This document shows, piece by piece, positions 24,275-33,706 of a DNA stretch of 64,000 bases (within the stretch, counting starts at the first letter, position 1; each line of letters starts with the position of its first letter). Made by a program: the position numbers and the translations under genes. A model generated the notes under the pieces. It searched no databases. It worked only from the letters and a program-made list of their open reading frames with translations, and was not told the DNA's origin. Source of the stretch: Candidatus Lernaella stagnicola (lineage in GTDB: Bacteria > Lernaellota > Lernaellaia > Lernaellales > Lernaellaceae); NCBI GenBank assembly GCA_030765525.1, contig JAVCCK010000031.1:16318-80317 (forward strand). The letters run 5' to 3'.

Positions 24275-25509
24275 CGGATATAAACGACGTCAAACCCATG
24301 CCGGAAGTCGATCCGAAGCTGCTGCAGGAAGCGTTCGAAAGCTTCATGGCCACCAGCAAGCTGATGGAGAAGGCCTACCACGAACTTCAGGCAAAGGTCG
24401 AACAACTCAACCTCGAACTCGAGGAAAAAAACAAGGAATTAGCGGCGCAGCTCGAAGCCACCGAACATGCCCGAGCTCAGGTCTCGGACGTTTTGGCCAG
24501 CCTTCATCTGGCTGTGGTGGTGTTCGACGCCGAGGGCAAACTTGCGCGCATAAACCGCGCCGGCCAGGAATTATTTGGGGTTCGTGAGGAAGCCGCAATC
24601 GGCTTGGGCCTGGTCGAAGTGTTTGCCATCAAGTTCAACGGGATTACCGGACTGCCGACATGGAGTGATAGCGCGGGCCTCATGGCCGAATTCGAGGTCG
24701 GCAGTCTGGACGATCCCCCTGGACGCGTGCTGCGCTGCTCGACTCACCGCATGCGCGGCATGGATGGCGGCGAGGGGCGTATCCTGCTCGCCGAAGACAT
24801 TACCGATGCCGTGGTCAAACGCGCCGCCGCCGCGCGCCACCAACGCCTGGCCGCGATGGGTGAACTGGCGGTGCAGATCGTGCATCAAATTCGAAACCCA
24901 ATGGGTTCGATCGAACTGTTCGCCTCGATGCTGCAACGCGATCTGGCCACACAACCCGAAATGGCCGATGTGGCCGGCAAGGTTCAGCAGGGAATTCGCA
25001 GTTTGAATCTCATCGTCAGTAACCTGCTGTCGTTCGCCAAGGGCGCCGAACCGGTTGTGCAATTAATTGATTTTCGCCATTTACTGGAATCAGCGGTCGC
25101 TGAAATCGACGTCCAATTGCTGCAAAACAACATCAGTATGGCAACCGAAATCGACCCGGAAGCGACATTTATCAGCGTCGACCCAGACCTGTGGCGGCAG
25201 GTGATGCTCAATTTGATGATCAACGCCACGCAGGCGATGGCCGGGGGTGGCGAACTAAACGTGCAGACTCGGCGGTCCCAAAACGGCGGCGGCTTACCCG
25301 TCACGCAGGTGATCATCGGTGATACCGGCTCGGGCATTCCGAGCGGCATTCGGGAACAGGTCTTCAACCCGTTTTTTACGACCAAGGAGCGCGGCGCCGG
25401 CGTCGGACTGGCGCTTGTTCATAACATCGTGCGCGCCCACGGCGGATCCATCGAGTTCGATAGTGTCGAGGGTGGCGGAACCACATTTACAATTACCTTG
25501 CCTGGATAA
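24271..25509 (+). CDS. PAS sensor histidine kinase, FlrB-like
   Basis: 412 residues from GTG 24271, which overlaps the TPR stop (GTGA) and has GGGAGAGG upstream. N-terminal coiled coil (about 15-65), PAS domain (about 70-180, VVVFDAEGKLARINRAGQEL), HisKA with H-box VQIVHQIRNPMGSIELFAS, and complete ATPase boxes: N-box MLNLMINATQAM, G1 GDTGSGIP, G2 GAGVGLALVHNIV. No membrane segments, so it is cytosolic like FlrB/FleS. It phosphorylates most likely the adjacent sigma-54 regulator to open hook and basal-body promoters. Confidence 0.85.
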   Translation: MTDINDVKPMPEVDPKLLQEAFESFMATSKLMEKAYHELQAKVEQLNLELEEKNKELAAQLEATEHARAQVSDVLASLHLAVVVFDAEGKLARINRAGQELFGVREEAAIGLGLVEVFAIKFNGITGLPTWSDSAGLMAEFEVGSLDDPPGRVLRCSTHRMRGMDGGEGRILLAEDITDAVVKRAAAARHQRLAAMGELAVQIVHQIRNPMGSIELFASMLQRDLATQPEMADVAGKVQQGIRSLNLIVSNLLSFAKGAEPVVQLIDFRHLLESAVAEIDVQLLQNNISMATEIDPEATFISVDPDLWRQVMLNLMINATQAMAGGGELNVQTRRSQNGGGLPVTQVIIGDTGSGIPSGIREQVFNPFFTTKERGAGVGLALVHNIVRAHGGSIEFDSVEGGGTTFTITLPG

Positions 25510-25517
25510 GGGGAATG

Positions 25518-26900
25518 ATGAGCGGCAAACAAAAGGATTGGGTGTTAGTTGTCGACGATGACGCCGACATGAGGGAGGCTCTGGGAATGTCGCTGGGACG
25601 TATGGGCTTTGGTGTGGACTTGGCCCACGACGGAATGATGGCCGTGGAAATGCTCGACAAACGGCCGTATCGACTCGTGGTGACCGACGTCAAGATGCCC
25701 CGTCTCGACGGAATGGCGCTGCTCCAAAAAGTACGCGAAGACATGCCGGATTTGCCGGTGTTGATTATCACCGGCTTCGGAACCATCGGCGGAGCAGTCG
25801 AAGCGATGAAAAACGGCGCAACCGACTACATCGTCAAACCGTTTAACGTCGAAGTACTGGAAAAAGCAGTGGAAAGCGTACTTACATCAGGTCCCGCGGT
25901 GCCGGATTCCGTCCGCGCCGGCGACGACGTCGTCCGTATCGTTACCTGCAACGAACGCATGCGAAAGCTCTTGGCAATCGCCGCGAAAATCGCCAAATCC
26001 GATGCCACCGTGTTAATCAACGGGGAATCGGGAACCGGTAAGGAGCTGTTCGCGCGGCTTATCCACGCCGAAAGCCCGCGCTTCCACGGCCCCTTCGTGG
26101 CCGTCAACTGCGCCGCCGTTCCCGACAACTTGCTCGAATCCGAATTGTTCGGGCACGAGAAGGGCTCCTTCACCGGTGCCACGCACAAGAAAGTCGGCAA
26201 ATTCGAGTTGGCGCACAAAGGCACGGTATTGCTTGATGAAATCGGAGAAATGCCTGGAATGCTGCAGGCTAAGCTGTTGCGGGTGCTCCAGGAACGCAAG
26301 CTCGATCGCGTCGGCGGTGTCATGCTGGTTCCCATCGATATTCGTGTGATCGCCACCACCAATGCCGACCTGCGCGCGCTGGTGGAACAGGGGAAATTCC
26401 GCGAGGATTTGTTCTATCGGCTCAACGTCATTCCGTTGGAACTGCCGCCGTTGCGGGAGCGACCCGATGACATTGTTGCGCTAACTGACCATTATTTAGA
26501 CTATTTCCACGCCGCAGGCATCTCCGACGGCGCCCGACTGGCGCTCATCGAGCACGACTGGAAGGGCAACGTTCGCGAACTCCGTAACGTATTGGAGCGG
26601 GCGGCGCTGTTGTCGGGCAACGAGCCCATCGGGCCGGAGAATTTGATACTCGACGGCAGCATCGGCAGCGCCAGTAACGGCGCGCGGCAGTCCAGCGCCG
26701 TCGCGATGTCCGGAGAGACTCGGAATCTCAAGGAAATCGAGCGTCGCACGATCTTGGCTACCCTTGCCGAGCACGGCGGCAACCGCACGAAGACCGCCGA
26801 AGCGCTGGGAATCAGCATTCGTACTTTGCGCAACAAATTGAATGAATATGCGTTGGATGGATTCGTTGTACCCAAGGGGGGGAACAATGTTGCCGACTAG
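25518..26900 (+). CDS. Sigma-54 response regulator, FlrC-like
   Basis: About 460 residues from ATG 25518 (25515 is also ATG but nearly touches AAGGGG). The receiver is intact: VDDD, phospho-acceptor in VTDVKMP, ITGFG, VKPF. AAA+ domain: GESGTGKE (about 170), a GSFTGA variant of the GAFTGA loop (about 215), LLDEIGEM. A Fis-type helix-turn-helix (NRTKTAEALGISIRTLRNKL) ends it. It is the partner of the upstream kinase and probably activates the sigma-54 promoters before flgC and fliK. Ala to Ser in the GAFTGA loop is a mild, tolerated-type change. Confidence 0.87.
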   Translation: MSGKQKDWVLVVDDDADMREALGMSLGRMGFGVDLAHDGMMAVEMLDKRPYRLVVTDVKMPRLDGMALLQKVREDMPDLPVLIITGFGTIGGAVEAMKNGATDYIVKPFNVEVLEKAVESVLTSGPAVPDSVRAGDDVVRIVTCNERMRKLLAIAAKIAKSDATVLINGESGTGKELFARLIHAESPRFHGPFVAVNCAAVPDNLLESELFGHEKGSFTGATHKKVGKFELAHKGTVLLDEIGEMPGMLQAKLLRVLQERKLDRVGGVMLVPIDIRVIATTNADLRALVEQGKFREDLFYRLNVIPLELPPLRERPDDIVALTDHYLDYFHAAGISDGARLALIEHDWKGNVRELRNVLERAALLSGNEPIGPENLILDGSIGSASNGARQSSAVAMSGETRNLKEIERRTILATLAEHGGNRTKTAEALGISIRTLRNKLNEYALDGFVVPKGGNNVAD

Positions 26901-27003
26901 GCGGAAGAGATTTCCGCAACTCGTTAATGCGGCGTCGCAGCCGTGGTTTGAATTACTATGTGAAATCATAGAGTTGGATGTCTCCAGGTGGCGGTTCGCG
27001 ATT

Positions 27004-27019
27004 TGGCACTCGGTTTGCT
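27004..27019 (+). promoter_or_regulatory. Sigma-54 promoter of basal-body operon
   Basis: TGGCACTCGGTTTGCT: GG at 27005-27006 and GC at 27017-27018 with 10 bases between, TTGCT intact. Predicted start near 27030, 42 bases before flgC. The 171-base gap from the FlrC-like gene holds nothing else. Confidence 0.85.
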
Positions 27020-27071
27020 ATTCTCCGGTTACGGACGGACGTATCATCTGTGACCGGAGAAGGAGACAGAG

Positions 27072-27503
27072 ATGAGCATCAAAACCATGGCCATCGCGGC
27101 AAGCGGCTTGCAGGCGCAACGGATCCGCCTGCAGGCTATCTCCGCCAACATGGCCAACATCAACACCACCCGCGGCCCGGGTGGCGAGCCCTATCAAAGG
27201 CTTGTGCCGATTTTTCGGCCGGAAACCCTTGAGAACGGCTTCCATGCGGAACTGGCGGATCAGCGTCAGTTGTACGCCGTCCGGGTCGAAAAGGTGGCGC
27301 CCGCCGATCGGGAACCGCTCTGGGTATATAACCCGGATCACCCCGACGCCGACGAGAACGGCTACGTAGGCATGCCGAACATAAACGTCGTCGAAGAGAT
27401 GACCGACATGCTCAACGCAGCCCGCAGCTACGAGGCGAACATGGCGGCACTGCAAACAGCCAAGCAGATGGCCAAGCAAGCCATTGACGTTGGCAAGGGT
27501 TAG
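27072..27503 (+). CDS. flgC: Flagellar proximal rod protein FlgC
   Basis: 143 residues: IAASGLQAQRIRLQAISANMANINTTRGPGGEPYQR at the start (rod-protein signature with FlgC-specific GPGGEPYQR) and VVEEMTDMLNAARSYEANMAALQTAKQM at the end. FlgC is part of the proximal rod through the periplasm. It opens the operon directly behind a sigma-54 promoter; its usual upstream partner flgB is absent. A GAAGGAGA ribosome binding site precedes ATG 27072. Confidence 0.96.
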   Translation: MSIKTMAIAASGLQAQRIRLQAISANMANINTTRGPGGEPYQRLVPIFRPETLENGFHAELADQRQLYAVRVEKVAPADREPLWVYNPDHPDADENGYVGMPNINVVEEMTDMLNAARSYEANMAALQTAKQMAKQAIDVGKG

Positions 27504-27518
27504 TAGGGGAGCAGGGTT

Positions 27519-27836
27519 ATGAAAGACATTACTCTCGACTCCAAACTCAAGGCTTTGGGCAACGCGGGTCTGGCGCAACCGCAGAAGAAATCCCCGTTGT
27601 CCAAACCCGGCGAGGGCCCGAGTTTCAACGACGTGCTCAAGAAGGCGATTGCCGAGGTCAACGGCCTGGAAAAAGAGGCCGACCGGCAAATCGTCGAATT
27701 GGCCGCCGGAAAAGCCGGGAACATTCATGAAGCGATGATCGCTTTGCAGAAGGCGGACATCAGTTTCAAAACGCTCATGGAGATCCGCGATAAGCTCATC
27801 CAGGCTTATCAAGAAATTATGAGGTTGTCGGTCTAA
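27519..27836 (+). CDS. fliE: Flagellar hook-basal body protein FliE
   Basis: 105 residues: FNDVLKKAIAEVNGLEKEADRQIVELAAGKAGNIHEAMIALQKADISFKTLMEIRDKLIQAYQEIMRL-type C-terminus is the FliE signature (seen in parts here: NIHEAMIALQKADISF, EIRDKLIQAYQEIMRL). FliE joins the MS-ring to the rod. It stands between flgC and fliF as in most bacteria. Confidence 0.95.
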   Translation: MKDITLDSKLKALGNAGLAQPQKKSPLSKPGEGPSFNDVLKKAIAEVNGLEKEADRQIVELAAGKAGNIHEAMIALQKADISFKTLMEIRDKLIQAYQEIMRLSV

Positions 27837-27883
27837 ATAAGCCCGACTCAACGTCCGTCCACGTTTGAGAAGAAGGGTCGCAG

Positions 27884-29542
27884 ATGGCTTCGCTACGCGA
27901 ATCGATCGGACAAATCCGTACCCTGTGGTCCGAGATGGCCACCGGGAAGAAAATTAGCTTCATCTTGATCTTCGCCGTGATGGCGATCGCTTTTGGCGGG
28001 CTCGTTTTGTGGGCCGGTCTGCCGGAGTACAAACTCCTCTACCAAGACGTAACCATCGAAGACGCCAATTCGATTACCACGCATCTGGAAGAAAACCGCG
28101 TGCGGTACCAGTTGTCCCGCGGCGGTACGGCGATTTCGGTTCCGGCCGAGGATTATTACGAAGCTCGCATGTCATTGGCCAACGCCGGCCTGCCCAGTGG
28201 CGGCGCCGTCGGCTATGAGCTGTTCGACCGCAAGGGATTGGGCTTGACCGAAGCGCAGATGAAGGTCGCCCACCTGCGTGCTCTGCAGGGTGAACTCGCC
28301 CGCACGATCAAGCAACTCGATCCGGTCGAGCACGCGCGCGTCCACTTGGCCATGCCCAAAGAAACGCTTTTCGTGGAAGACAAGAAAGAAGCGACCGCTT
28401 CGATCGTTTTGAAGCTGGCGGCCAACGCTAAGCTTGACGGGGAACAGGTTGACGGCATCGTATTCCTGGTGTCTTCCAGCGTGGAAGGGCTCGATCCGGG
28501 CAACGTGACGGTGATCGATCACAAAGGCCACGTCTTGTCCAGCACGCGTGATAAGGCGCTGGGCTCCGCGGGCAATTTGGAAGATAAGGCGCATAAGCTC
28601 GAACGCTCCTTGGAGAGCCGCGTCGAGACCCTCTTGGCCCGCAGCGTCGGCCCAGAGAAAGTCGCCGCGCGCGTGAACGTGATGCTCGATCGCCAACAGG
28701 TGCAGCGCGTAGAAGAGAAATACGATCCCGACAGCGCCGTTGTGCGCAGCCAGCAGAAGGTGTCGTCCGGGGGGAAGAGCAGCGAATCGCAGACCTCCGG
28801 TTTTCCGGGCGCGAGTAGTAATCTGCCGCAGGACCAGTACTCGGAAGGCACGCAACAATCTTCGGAGAACACCAAGACCCAGGAAATCGTCAATTACGAA
28901 ATCAACCGCACGACCGCGACAATCACCGAGCCCTTCGGCGCCCTGAAAATGCTTTCCGTGGCCGTGTTGATCGACGGCACGTACGAGGAAGTCGAAAAAG
29001 ACGGCAAGACGGTCAAGCAGTATGTGCCCCGCACGAGCGACGAAATGCTCACGTACGAAGAGATCGTCAAGAAGATCGTGGGCTTTACTCTCAGCCGCGG
29101 CGACCAGATCGAGATCGCCAACATTCAATTCGTCTCCGAGGCGCTGGGCTTCGAGGAAGTACCGACCAGCCAGCTCGATGTGATCATCCGCATCTTGCAG
29201 TATGTGTTCGCCGTCGTCGGCGCACTGCTCTTCCTCTTCATTGTCGTGCGGCCGCTGATTCGTTGGCTGACGAGCGAACCGGCACTCGAACGCCAGCTTG
29301 GCTTGCCCGCCGAAATGCTCGAGGGCGCCACCGTCGGCGAGTTGGAAGAGCGTTACCCGGGGCAGCTTGGCCCGGCGACCGACGAAGGGGGCGGGGAAGA
29401 GGAATACAAAGAAAGCCTGGCCGAGCGAATGGGTCGCCTGCAGCAACAGAAGGCGGACCTGCTCGAAACCGCGGCGCGAGACAGGGAGGCCGTGACCTTG
29501 ATGGTGCGGCGATGGCTGAAGGAAGGGGATAATCATGTCTGA
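27884..29542 (+). CDS. fliF: Flagellar MS-ring protein FliF
   Basis: 552 residues with two membrane helices (about residues 26-46 and 427-448, RILQYVFAVVGALLFLFIVV). Conserved parts include LPEYKLLYQDVTIEDA, AHLRALQGELARTIKQLDPV, HARVHLAMP and VTVIDHKGHVLS. The cytoplasmic C-terminus that binds FliG is acidic with a Gly/Glu linker. FliF forms the ring on which motor and export gate assemble. The end overlaps the fliG start by 8 bases. Confidence 0.96.
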   Translation: MASLRESIGQIRTLWSEMATGKKISFILIFAVMAIAFGGLVLWAGLPEYKLLYQDVTIEDANSITTHLEENRVRYQLSRGGTAISVPAEDYYEARMSLANAGLPSGGAVGYELFDRKGLGLTEAQMKVAHLRALQGELARTIKQLDPVEHARVHLAMPKETLFVEDKKEATASIVLKLAANAKLDGEQVDGIVFLVSSSVEGLDPGNVTVIDHKGHVLSSTRDKALGSAGNLEDKAHKLERSLESRVETLLARSVGPEKVAARVNVMLDRQQVQRVEEKYDPDSAVVRSQQKVSSGGKSSESQTSGFPGASSNLPQDQYSEGTQQSSENTKTQEIVNYEINRTTATITEPFGALKMLSVAVLIDGTYEEVEKDGKTVKQYVPRTSDEMLTYEEIVKKIVGFTLSRGDQIEIANIQFVSEALGFEEVPTSQLDVIIRILQYVFAVVGALLFLFIVVRPLIRWLTSEPALERQLGLPAEMLEGATVGELEERYPGQLGPATDEGGGEEEYKESLAERMGRLQQQKADLLETAARDREAVTLMVRRWLKEGDNHV

Positions 29543-30563
29543 GGAAGCGGTATCCATTTCCACCGGCGCGAGACGGCGCATGAACGGTATCGAGAAAGCG
29601 GCGGCGCTGTTGATGTTTCTGGGGGAGGATTTGGCCACCGAAGTGTTTCGGGGATTGCAGGAAGACGAGATCCGCCTCATCGTCTCGGCCATCCCGAAGC
29701 TGGGTGACATTACCCCCGACGAAATGCAGAAAGTGCTCGATGAATTCTCCCAGCGGCTTACCGCCGAGGGATACATGAGCAAGTCGGGCAAGGATTTTAT
29801 CGAAAGCGTGGTCCACGGCGCGATGGCGCACGACAAGGCGCAATCGGTGTTGCAGCGCCTGGAAGTCGAACAGCAACTCGAGCAGATTCGCCGTTACGAT
29901 CCGCGCGCCATCTTCAACCTCATCAAAAAAGAGCACCCGCAAACCATCGCGTTTATTCTCTCGCAATTACCGGCACACACGACCGCCGACATCGTCGCCA
30001 ACCTGCCGGAGGACATGCAGTTTGAAGTTATGAGGCGCATCGCGCGGATGGACTCGGTGCTGCCCGGCGCGCTGGAAGAAGTCGTCGAAGCCTTGGGTCG
30101 TGAATTGTCGACCTTCGCCATCGACGTGGCGGAAACCAGCGGCGGCATCAAACCGGCCGCGGAAATTCTCAACTCCATGAAGAAAAGCGGCGCGAATGAA
30201 ATTATGCGCAAGTTGGTGGAAGAGGACCCCGACCTCGCCGAGCAAATCGGACAACATATGTTCGTCTTCGAGGACCTGCTTAACGTAGATGATCGCGGCA
30301 TCCAAATGATCTTGAAGGAAGTCGGCAACGACGACCTCGCTGTCGCCCTAAAGATGGCCAGCGAGGAGGTCAAGATGAAGATCTTCAAGAACATTTCCAG
30401 CCGCGCCGGCGAGATGATCCAGGAAGATATGGAAGCCCGCGGACCGGTGCGTATCTCCGACGTCGAAAAAGCTCAGGGTGTAATCGTGCGCGTGGCCCGC
30501 CGCCTCGAACAGGAAGGCAAGATTGTCGTATCCGGTCGCGGCGGCGAAGACATGTTCGTGTAA
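29535..30563 (+). CDS. fliG: Flagellar motor switch protein FliG
   Basis: 342 residues, normal length. EKAAALLMFLGEDLATEVFRGL (N-terminal domain), KKEHPQTIAFILSQLP with the EHPQ motif of the middle domain near residue 138, and C-terminal torque domain FEDLLNVDDRGIQMILKEV and LKMASEEVKMKIFKNISSRA with the charged residues that face the stator. FliG converts stator force into rotation and carries the switch. Confidence 0.97.
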   Translation: MSEEAVSISTGARRRMNGIEKAAALLMFLGEDLATEVFRGLQEDEIRLIVSAIPKLGDITPDEMQKVLDEFSQRLTAEGYMSKSGKDFIESVVHGAMAHDKAQSVLQRLEVEQQLEQIRRYDPRAIFNLIKKEHPQTIAFILSQLPAHTTADIVANLPEDMQFEVMRRIARMDSVLPGALEEVVEALGRELSTFAIDVAETSGGIKPAAEILNSMKKSGANEIMRKLVEEDPDLAEQIGQHMFVFEDLLNVDDRGIQMILKEVGNDDLAVALKMASEEVKMKIFKNISSRAGEMIQEDMEARGPVRISDVEKAQGVIVRVARRLEQEGKIVVSGRGGEDMFV

Positions 30564-30583
30564 GAGAAAGGTTGGCGCAGTCG

Positions 30584-31192
30584 ATGTCCGGCAAGAAGAT
30601 CGAATTCGAACGTTTCGACAACCCGCGGCAAAAGCCCGTCGAGTTAGTTGCCGCGGCTCAGGCGGAGGCGCGCAAAATGGTCGCCGACGCCAAGCAGGAA
30701 GTCGACCGCATCGAGCAGCAAGCCTACGAACAGGGTTTTCAGCAGGGGGAACAAGCCGGCATCAAGATGGGGATGGCATCCGCGCAACCCAGTGTGGAGG
30801 CGATCGCCGCGCTGCTCGAACAACTCAACTCGTTGCTGCTGCAAACCCTGGAGGCCATGGAGCCGGAAGTCATCAAAATCGTGCAACTCATCGCCGAGCG
30901 GGTTATTCATACGAAAATCGCCGGCGACGACCAAGTGCTCGTGCGGGTGGTAAAAGCGGCGATGGCCGAGGTCGACCAAAAGTGGGACGCAACGGTGCAC
31001 GTCAATCCCCAGGAATACGAAACCCTGACTTTGCACGTGAACGAATTCGAGCGGATTCGCGACGCCGGCAAGGTGACGCTCGTGGCCGACGCCGATATTG
31101 AACCCGGAGGTTGCCGCGTCGAAACGCCGCAGTCTTTCGTCGACGCCTCGGTGCGACAGGCCTTGGCCAACCTGTTCGAATTCGAGGAATAG
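30584..31192 (+). CDS. fliH: Flagellar export regulator FliH
   Basis: 202 residues from ATG 30584 (a TTG at 30572 is also in frame). The N-terminal helix is charged with AYEQGFQQGEQAGIKMG, the FliH glycine-repeat region, and the C-terminal half has IVQLIAERVIHTKIAGDDQV and DIEPGGCRVETPQSFVDASV, typical of FliH/V-ATPase E-like stalks. FliH dimers hold and inhibit the FliI ATPase at the export gate. fliI follows within 2 bases. Confidence 0.9.
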   Translation: MSGKKIEFERFDNPRQKPVELVAAAQAEARKMVADAKQEVDRIEQQAYEQGFQQGEQAGIKMGMASAQPSVEAIAALLEQLNSLLLQTLEAMEPEVIKIVQLIAERVIHTKIAGDDQVLVRVVKAAMAEVDQKWDATVHVNPQEYETLTLHVNEFERIRDAGKVTLVADADIEPGGCRVETPQSFVDASVRQALANLFEFEE

Positions 31193-31194
31193 TC

Positions 31195-32562
31195 ATGCCT
31201 CTCGTGCCGCCCTACGACTGGACGCCCGTTATCGAGCACCTGGAAATGGCCGAGGTGTTGGGGGTCAACGGCTTCGTAACCCGCGTGGTCGGGCTGTTGA
31301 TTGAAGCTACGGGACCGCGGGCGCCGGTGGGCGGCATCTGCCGCATCTATCCCAAAACCAACGACGGCGGCGAAGGCGACTCCATCATCGCCGAAATCGT
31401 CGGCTTCGACGACCGCGCCGTGCAACTTATGCCCCTGGAACACATCTACGACATCAGCCCCGGCAGTCGCGTGGAAAAGGCCTGGCGTAGCCCGACGGTG
31501 CCGGTCGGCGAAGGATTCCTGGGCCGCATTATCGATGGTTTGGGCCGGCCGATGGACGACCGCCCGAGGCCGGTGGGCAGCTACCGCATGCCGCTATACG
31601 GCAAGCCGGGCAACCCGGTGAGCCGCGCTCGCGTCACCAAGCCGTTGGACCTGGGTGTTCGCGCACTCAACGGCCTGTTGACGGTGGGCCAGGGTCAAAA
31701 AATCGGCGTATTCGCCGGTTCGGGCGTCGGCAAAAGCATCCTGCTGGGTATCATCGCCCGCAATACGGCGGCCGACGTCAACGTCATCGGGCTGGTCGGC
31801 GAACGCGGTCGCGAGGTGCGGGATTTTCTCGAACGCGACCTGGGCGAAGAAGGCCGCAAGCGCAGCGTCGTGGTGTGCGCGACCTCCGACCGCACGGCGT
31901 TGGAACGGGTCCGGGCGGGGTATTTGGCTACGACGATGGCGGAATATTTTCGCGGACAGGGTCTGAACGTGCTGTTCATGATGGACAGCCTGACCCGTAT
32001 GGCCATGGCGCGGCGGGAAATCGGCCTGGCCATCGGCGAGCCGCCCACGAGCAGAGGTTACACGCCCAGCGTCTTCGCCATGATGCCCAGCTTGCTTGAG
32101 CGCATCGGCAACGACGACCGCGGCGGTTCGCTGACCGGCATTTGTACTGTTTTGGTCGAGGCCGACGACATCAACGACCCCATCGGCGACGCAGCGCGCT
32201 CCATCCTGGATGGGCACGTGTTTCTGAGCCGCGACCTGGCCGAGCGCAACCATTACCCGGCCATTGACGTGCTGGGCAGCACCAGCCGCGTGATGAACGA
32301 CGTGGTCCCCGAAGAGCACAAGATGTGGGCCGCGTGGCTGCGCGAAACCTTGGCGGTGTACACCGAAGCCGAGGATTTGATCAACATCGGCGCGTACGAA
32401 AGCGGGGCGAATCCGCGCATCGACTACGCGATTACGGTTATCGACCAAATCAACGCGTTTTTGCGGCAGGGCATTTTTGAAAAGGTGGACATGACCCAAA
32501 CGCAGGCGGGCTTGGCGCGCATCTTCAAGACCAATCCGCCGCCGTGGGTCGAGGCGGAATAG
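31195..32562 (+). CDS. fliI: Flagellum-specific ATP synthase FliI
   Basis: 455 residues from ATG 31195; upstream in-frame codons overlap fliH and are not needed. Walker A FAGSGVGKS at about residue 173, then GLVGERGREVRDFLERDL, Walker B LFMMDSLTRMAMARREIGLA and GEPPTSRGYTPSVF, all FliI hallmarks. It energises unfolding and release of export substrates at the flagellar type III gate. Next gene fliJ starts with a GTG 1 base after the stop. Confidence 0.97.
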   Translation: MPLVPPYDWTPVIEHLEMAEVLGVNGFVTRVVGLLIEATGPRAPVGGICRIYPKTNDGGEGDSIIAEIVGFDDRAVQLMPLEHIYDISPGSRVEKAWRSPTVPVGEGFLGRIIDGLGRPMDDRPRPVGSYRMPLYGKPGNPVSRARVTKPLDLGVRALNGLLTVGQGQKIGVFAGSGVGKSILLGIIARNTAADVNVIGLVGERGREVRDFLERDLGEEGRKRSVVVCATSDRTALERVRAGYLATTMAEYFRGQGLNVLFMMDSLTRMAMARREIGLAIGEPPTSRGYTPSVFAMMPSLLERIGNDDRGGSLTGICTVLVEADDINDPIGDAARSILDGHVFLSRDLAERNHYPAIDVLGSTSRVMNDVVPEEHKMWAAWLRETLAVYTEAEDLINIGAYESGANPRIDYAITVIDQINAFLRQGIFEKVDMTQTQAGLARIFKTNPPPWVEAE

Positions 32563-32563
32563 G

Positions 32564-33034
32564 GTGGCCGGCACGTTTCGACTACTGGCTCTGTTGCGGG
32601 TGCGTCGAATTGTTGAGGATCGCAAGAAGCGGGACTTCGGCGCCGCGGTGATGGAACTGACGCGCGCACGAGCCGCTCAACAGGCTGAGGAAGACGCGTT
32701 GCGACGGGCCCAGGACGATTACAACGAATGCGCGGTGGGGGCGGTCGGTATCGAGGTGCTGCGCCTGCATGAGGCATTTATCCTCAAGCATCGCATCGAA
32801 TTGGGTTACAAGCAGTTGCAGGTTCGCGACGCACAGCGCGAGGTTGAGAGCAAGCGGGAAGAACTGATGGAAGCCACGCGGCAGCGGGAAGTCGTCGACA
32901 AATTGCACGAGAAATTCCGCCGCCGCGAAGAGTACGAACGGAACAGGCAAGAAGAAAAGGCACTCGCCGAAACGGCGATAGGGCAGTATGCGCGGCGCTT
33001 GCGGGCGTCGAGCGAGGGAGACGGTCATGAGTAG
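32564..33034 (+). CDS. fliJ: Flagellar export protein FliJ
   Basis: 156 residues, GTG start, entirely coiled-coil (FRLLALLRVRRIVEDRKKRD at the start, long Gln/Glu/Arg heptads to about 150). Size, charge and position after fliI identify FliJ, the central stalk of the export ATPase ring. The sequence is not conserved enough for a motif call alone. The end overlaps the next gene by 8 bases. Confidence 0.88.
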   Translation: MAGTFRLLALLRVRRIVEDRKKRDFGAAVMELTRARAAQQAEEDALRRAQDDYNECAVGAVGIEVLRLHEAFILKHRIELGYKQLQVRDAQREVESKREELMEATRQREVVDKLHEKFRRREEYERNRQEEKALAETAIGQYARRLRASSEGDGHE

Positions 33035-33626
33035 GGGAATCACGCGAAACAAACTGACACGAACGTGCCTGGCGGCGCTGATCGTTGTGCTGATGGCGGC
33101 GGCGATCGTTACGGCCGCCGACGATGAAGATAGCGACGAAGACGCTTCCCAAAACGCGCTGCGTAAAGCCCTGGGGTACAACCCTAACGAAGCCAAGGAT
33201 CCTACGCCGCAAGTCGCGCCGGTTGTCGTGCCGGAAATGGATATCAAGCCGCCGCCCGAGGAAGAACGCGCCACGTATTTGCGGGCCAACATGGAGCGCA
33301 TCCAGGCCGAAACCAGCAAGCTGCAGGCGCTCAAGCAGGAGATAGAAAAGGAGTTGGAGGAACTCAAAAAGGTGCGCGCGGAAATCGATCAGCGGCTGGC
33401 GAAAGAGGATGCCGAAACCGCTGCGAAAATTCAAAAGCTCATCAAGATATACGACAAGATGCCGATCGAGAAGCTTGCCGGAGTGCTCGCGCTTCATCCC
33501 GAAGATCTGCGAATCAAATTGCTTTACCACATGAAGGAAAAGCGAGTCAGCGAACTCCTGGCCAACATGGAACCGGCCGCGGCAGCTAAGATCTCTCAAC
33601 AATTGCTGAATAAAAAAACGAAATAG
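33027..33626 (+). CDS. MotE-like periplasmic coiled-coil protein
   Basis: 199 residues from ATG 33027. A signal anchor (LAALIVVLMAAAIVTA) is followed by an acidic Pro-rich linker, a coiled coil (about 95-135) and a C-terminal module YDKMPIEKLAGVLALHPEDL ...ANMEPAAAAKISQQLL, which is the MgtE-N-like domain of MotE. MotE-type proteins are chaperones or plug factors of the MotC/stator system in alpha-proteobacteria, and relatives follow fliJ in many delta-proteobacteria. The stator genes themselves are not in the window. Confidence 0.75.
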   Translation: MSRGITRNKLTRTCLAALIVVLMAAAIVTAADDEDSDEDASQNALRKALGYNPNEAKDPTPQVAPVVVPEMDIKPPPEEERATYLRANMERIQAETSKLQALKQEIEKELEELKKVRAEIDQRLAKEDAETAAKIQKLIKIYDKMPIEKLAGVLALHPEDLRIKLLYHMKEKRVSELLANMEPAAAAKISQQLLNKKTK

Positions 33627-33642
33627 CCTGCTCGCCCGCCGT

Positions 33643-33668
33643 TGGTTGGCAAACCAAATTGTTTGGTG
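33643..33668 (+). promoter_or_regulatory. Two mutually exclusive hairpins
   Basis: TTGGTT (33643-33648) can pair with AACCAA (33653-33658), and the same arm as ACCAAA (33654-33659) can pair with TTTGGT (33663-33668). There is no T-tract. It lies in the 80-base gap between the export operon and the fused lipoprotein gene, so it could end the operon or act as a switch. Confidence 0.35.
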
Positions 33669-33706
33669 GCATAGTATCCTCATTCTGAATATTCGAGGAT
33701 CGTCCC

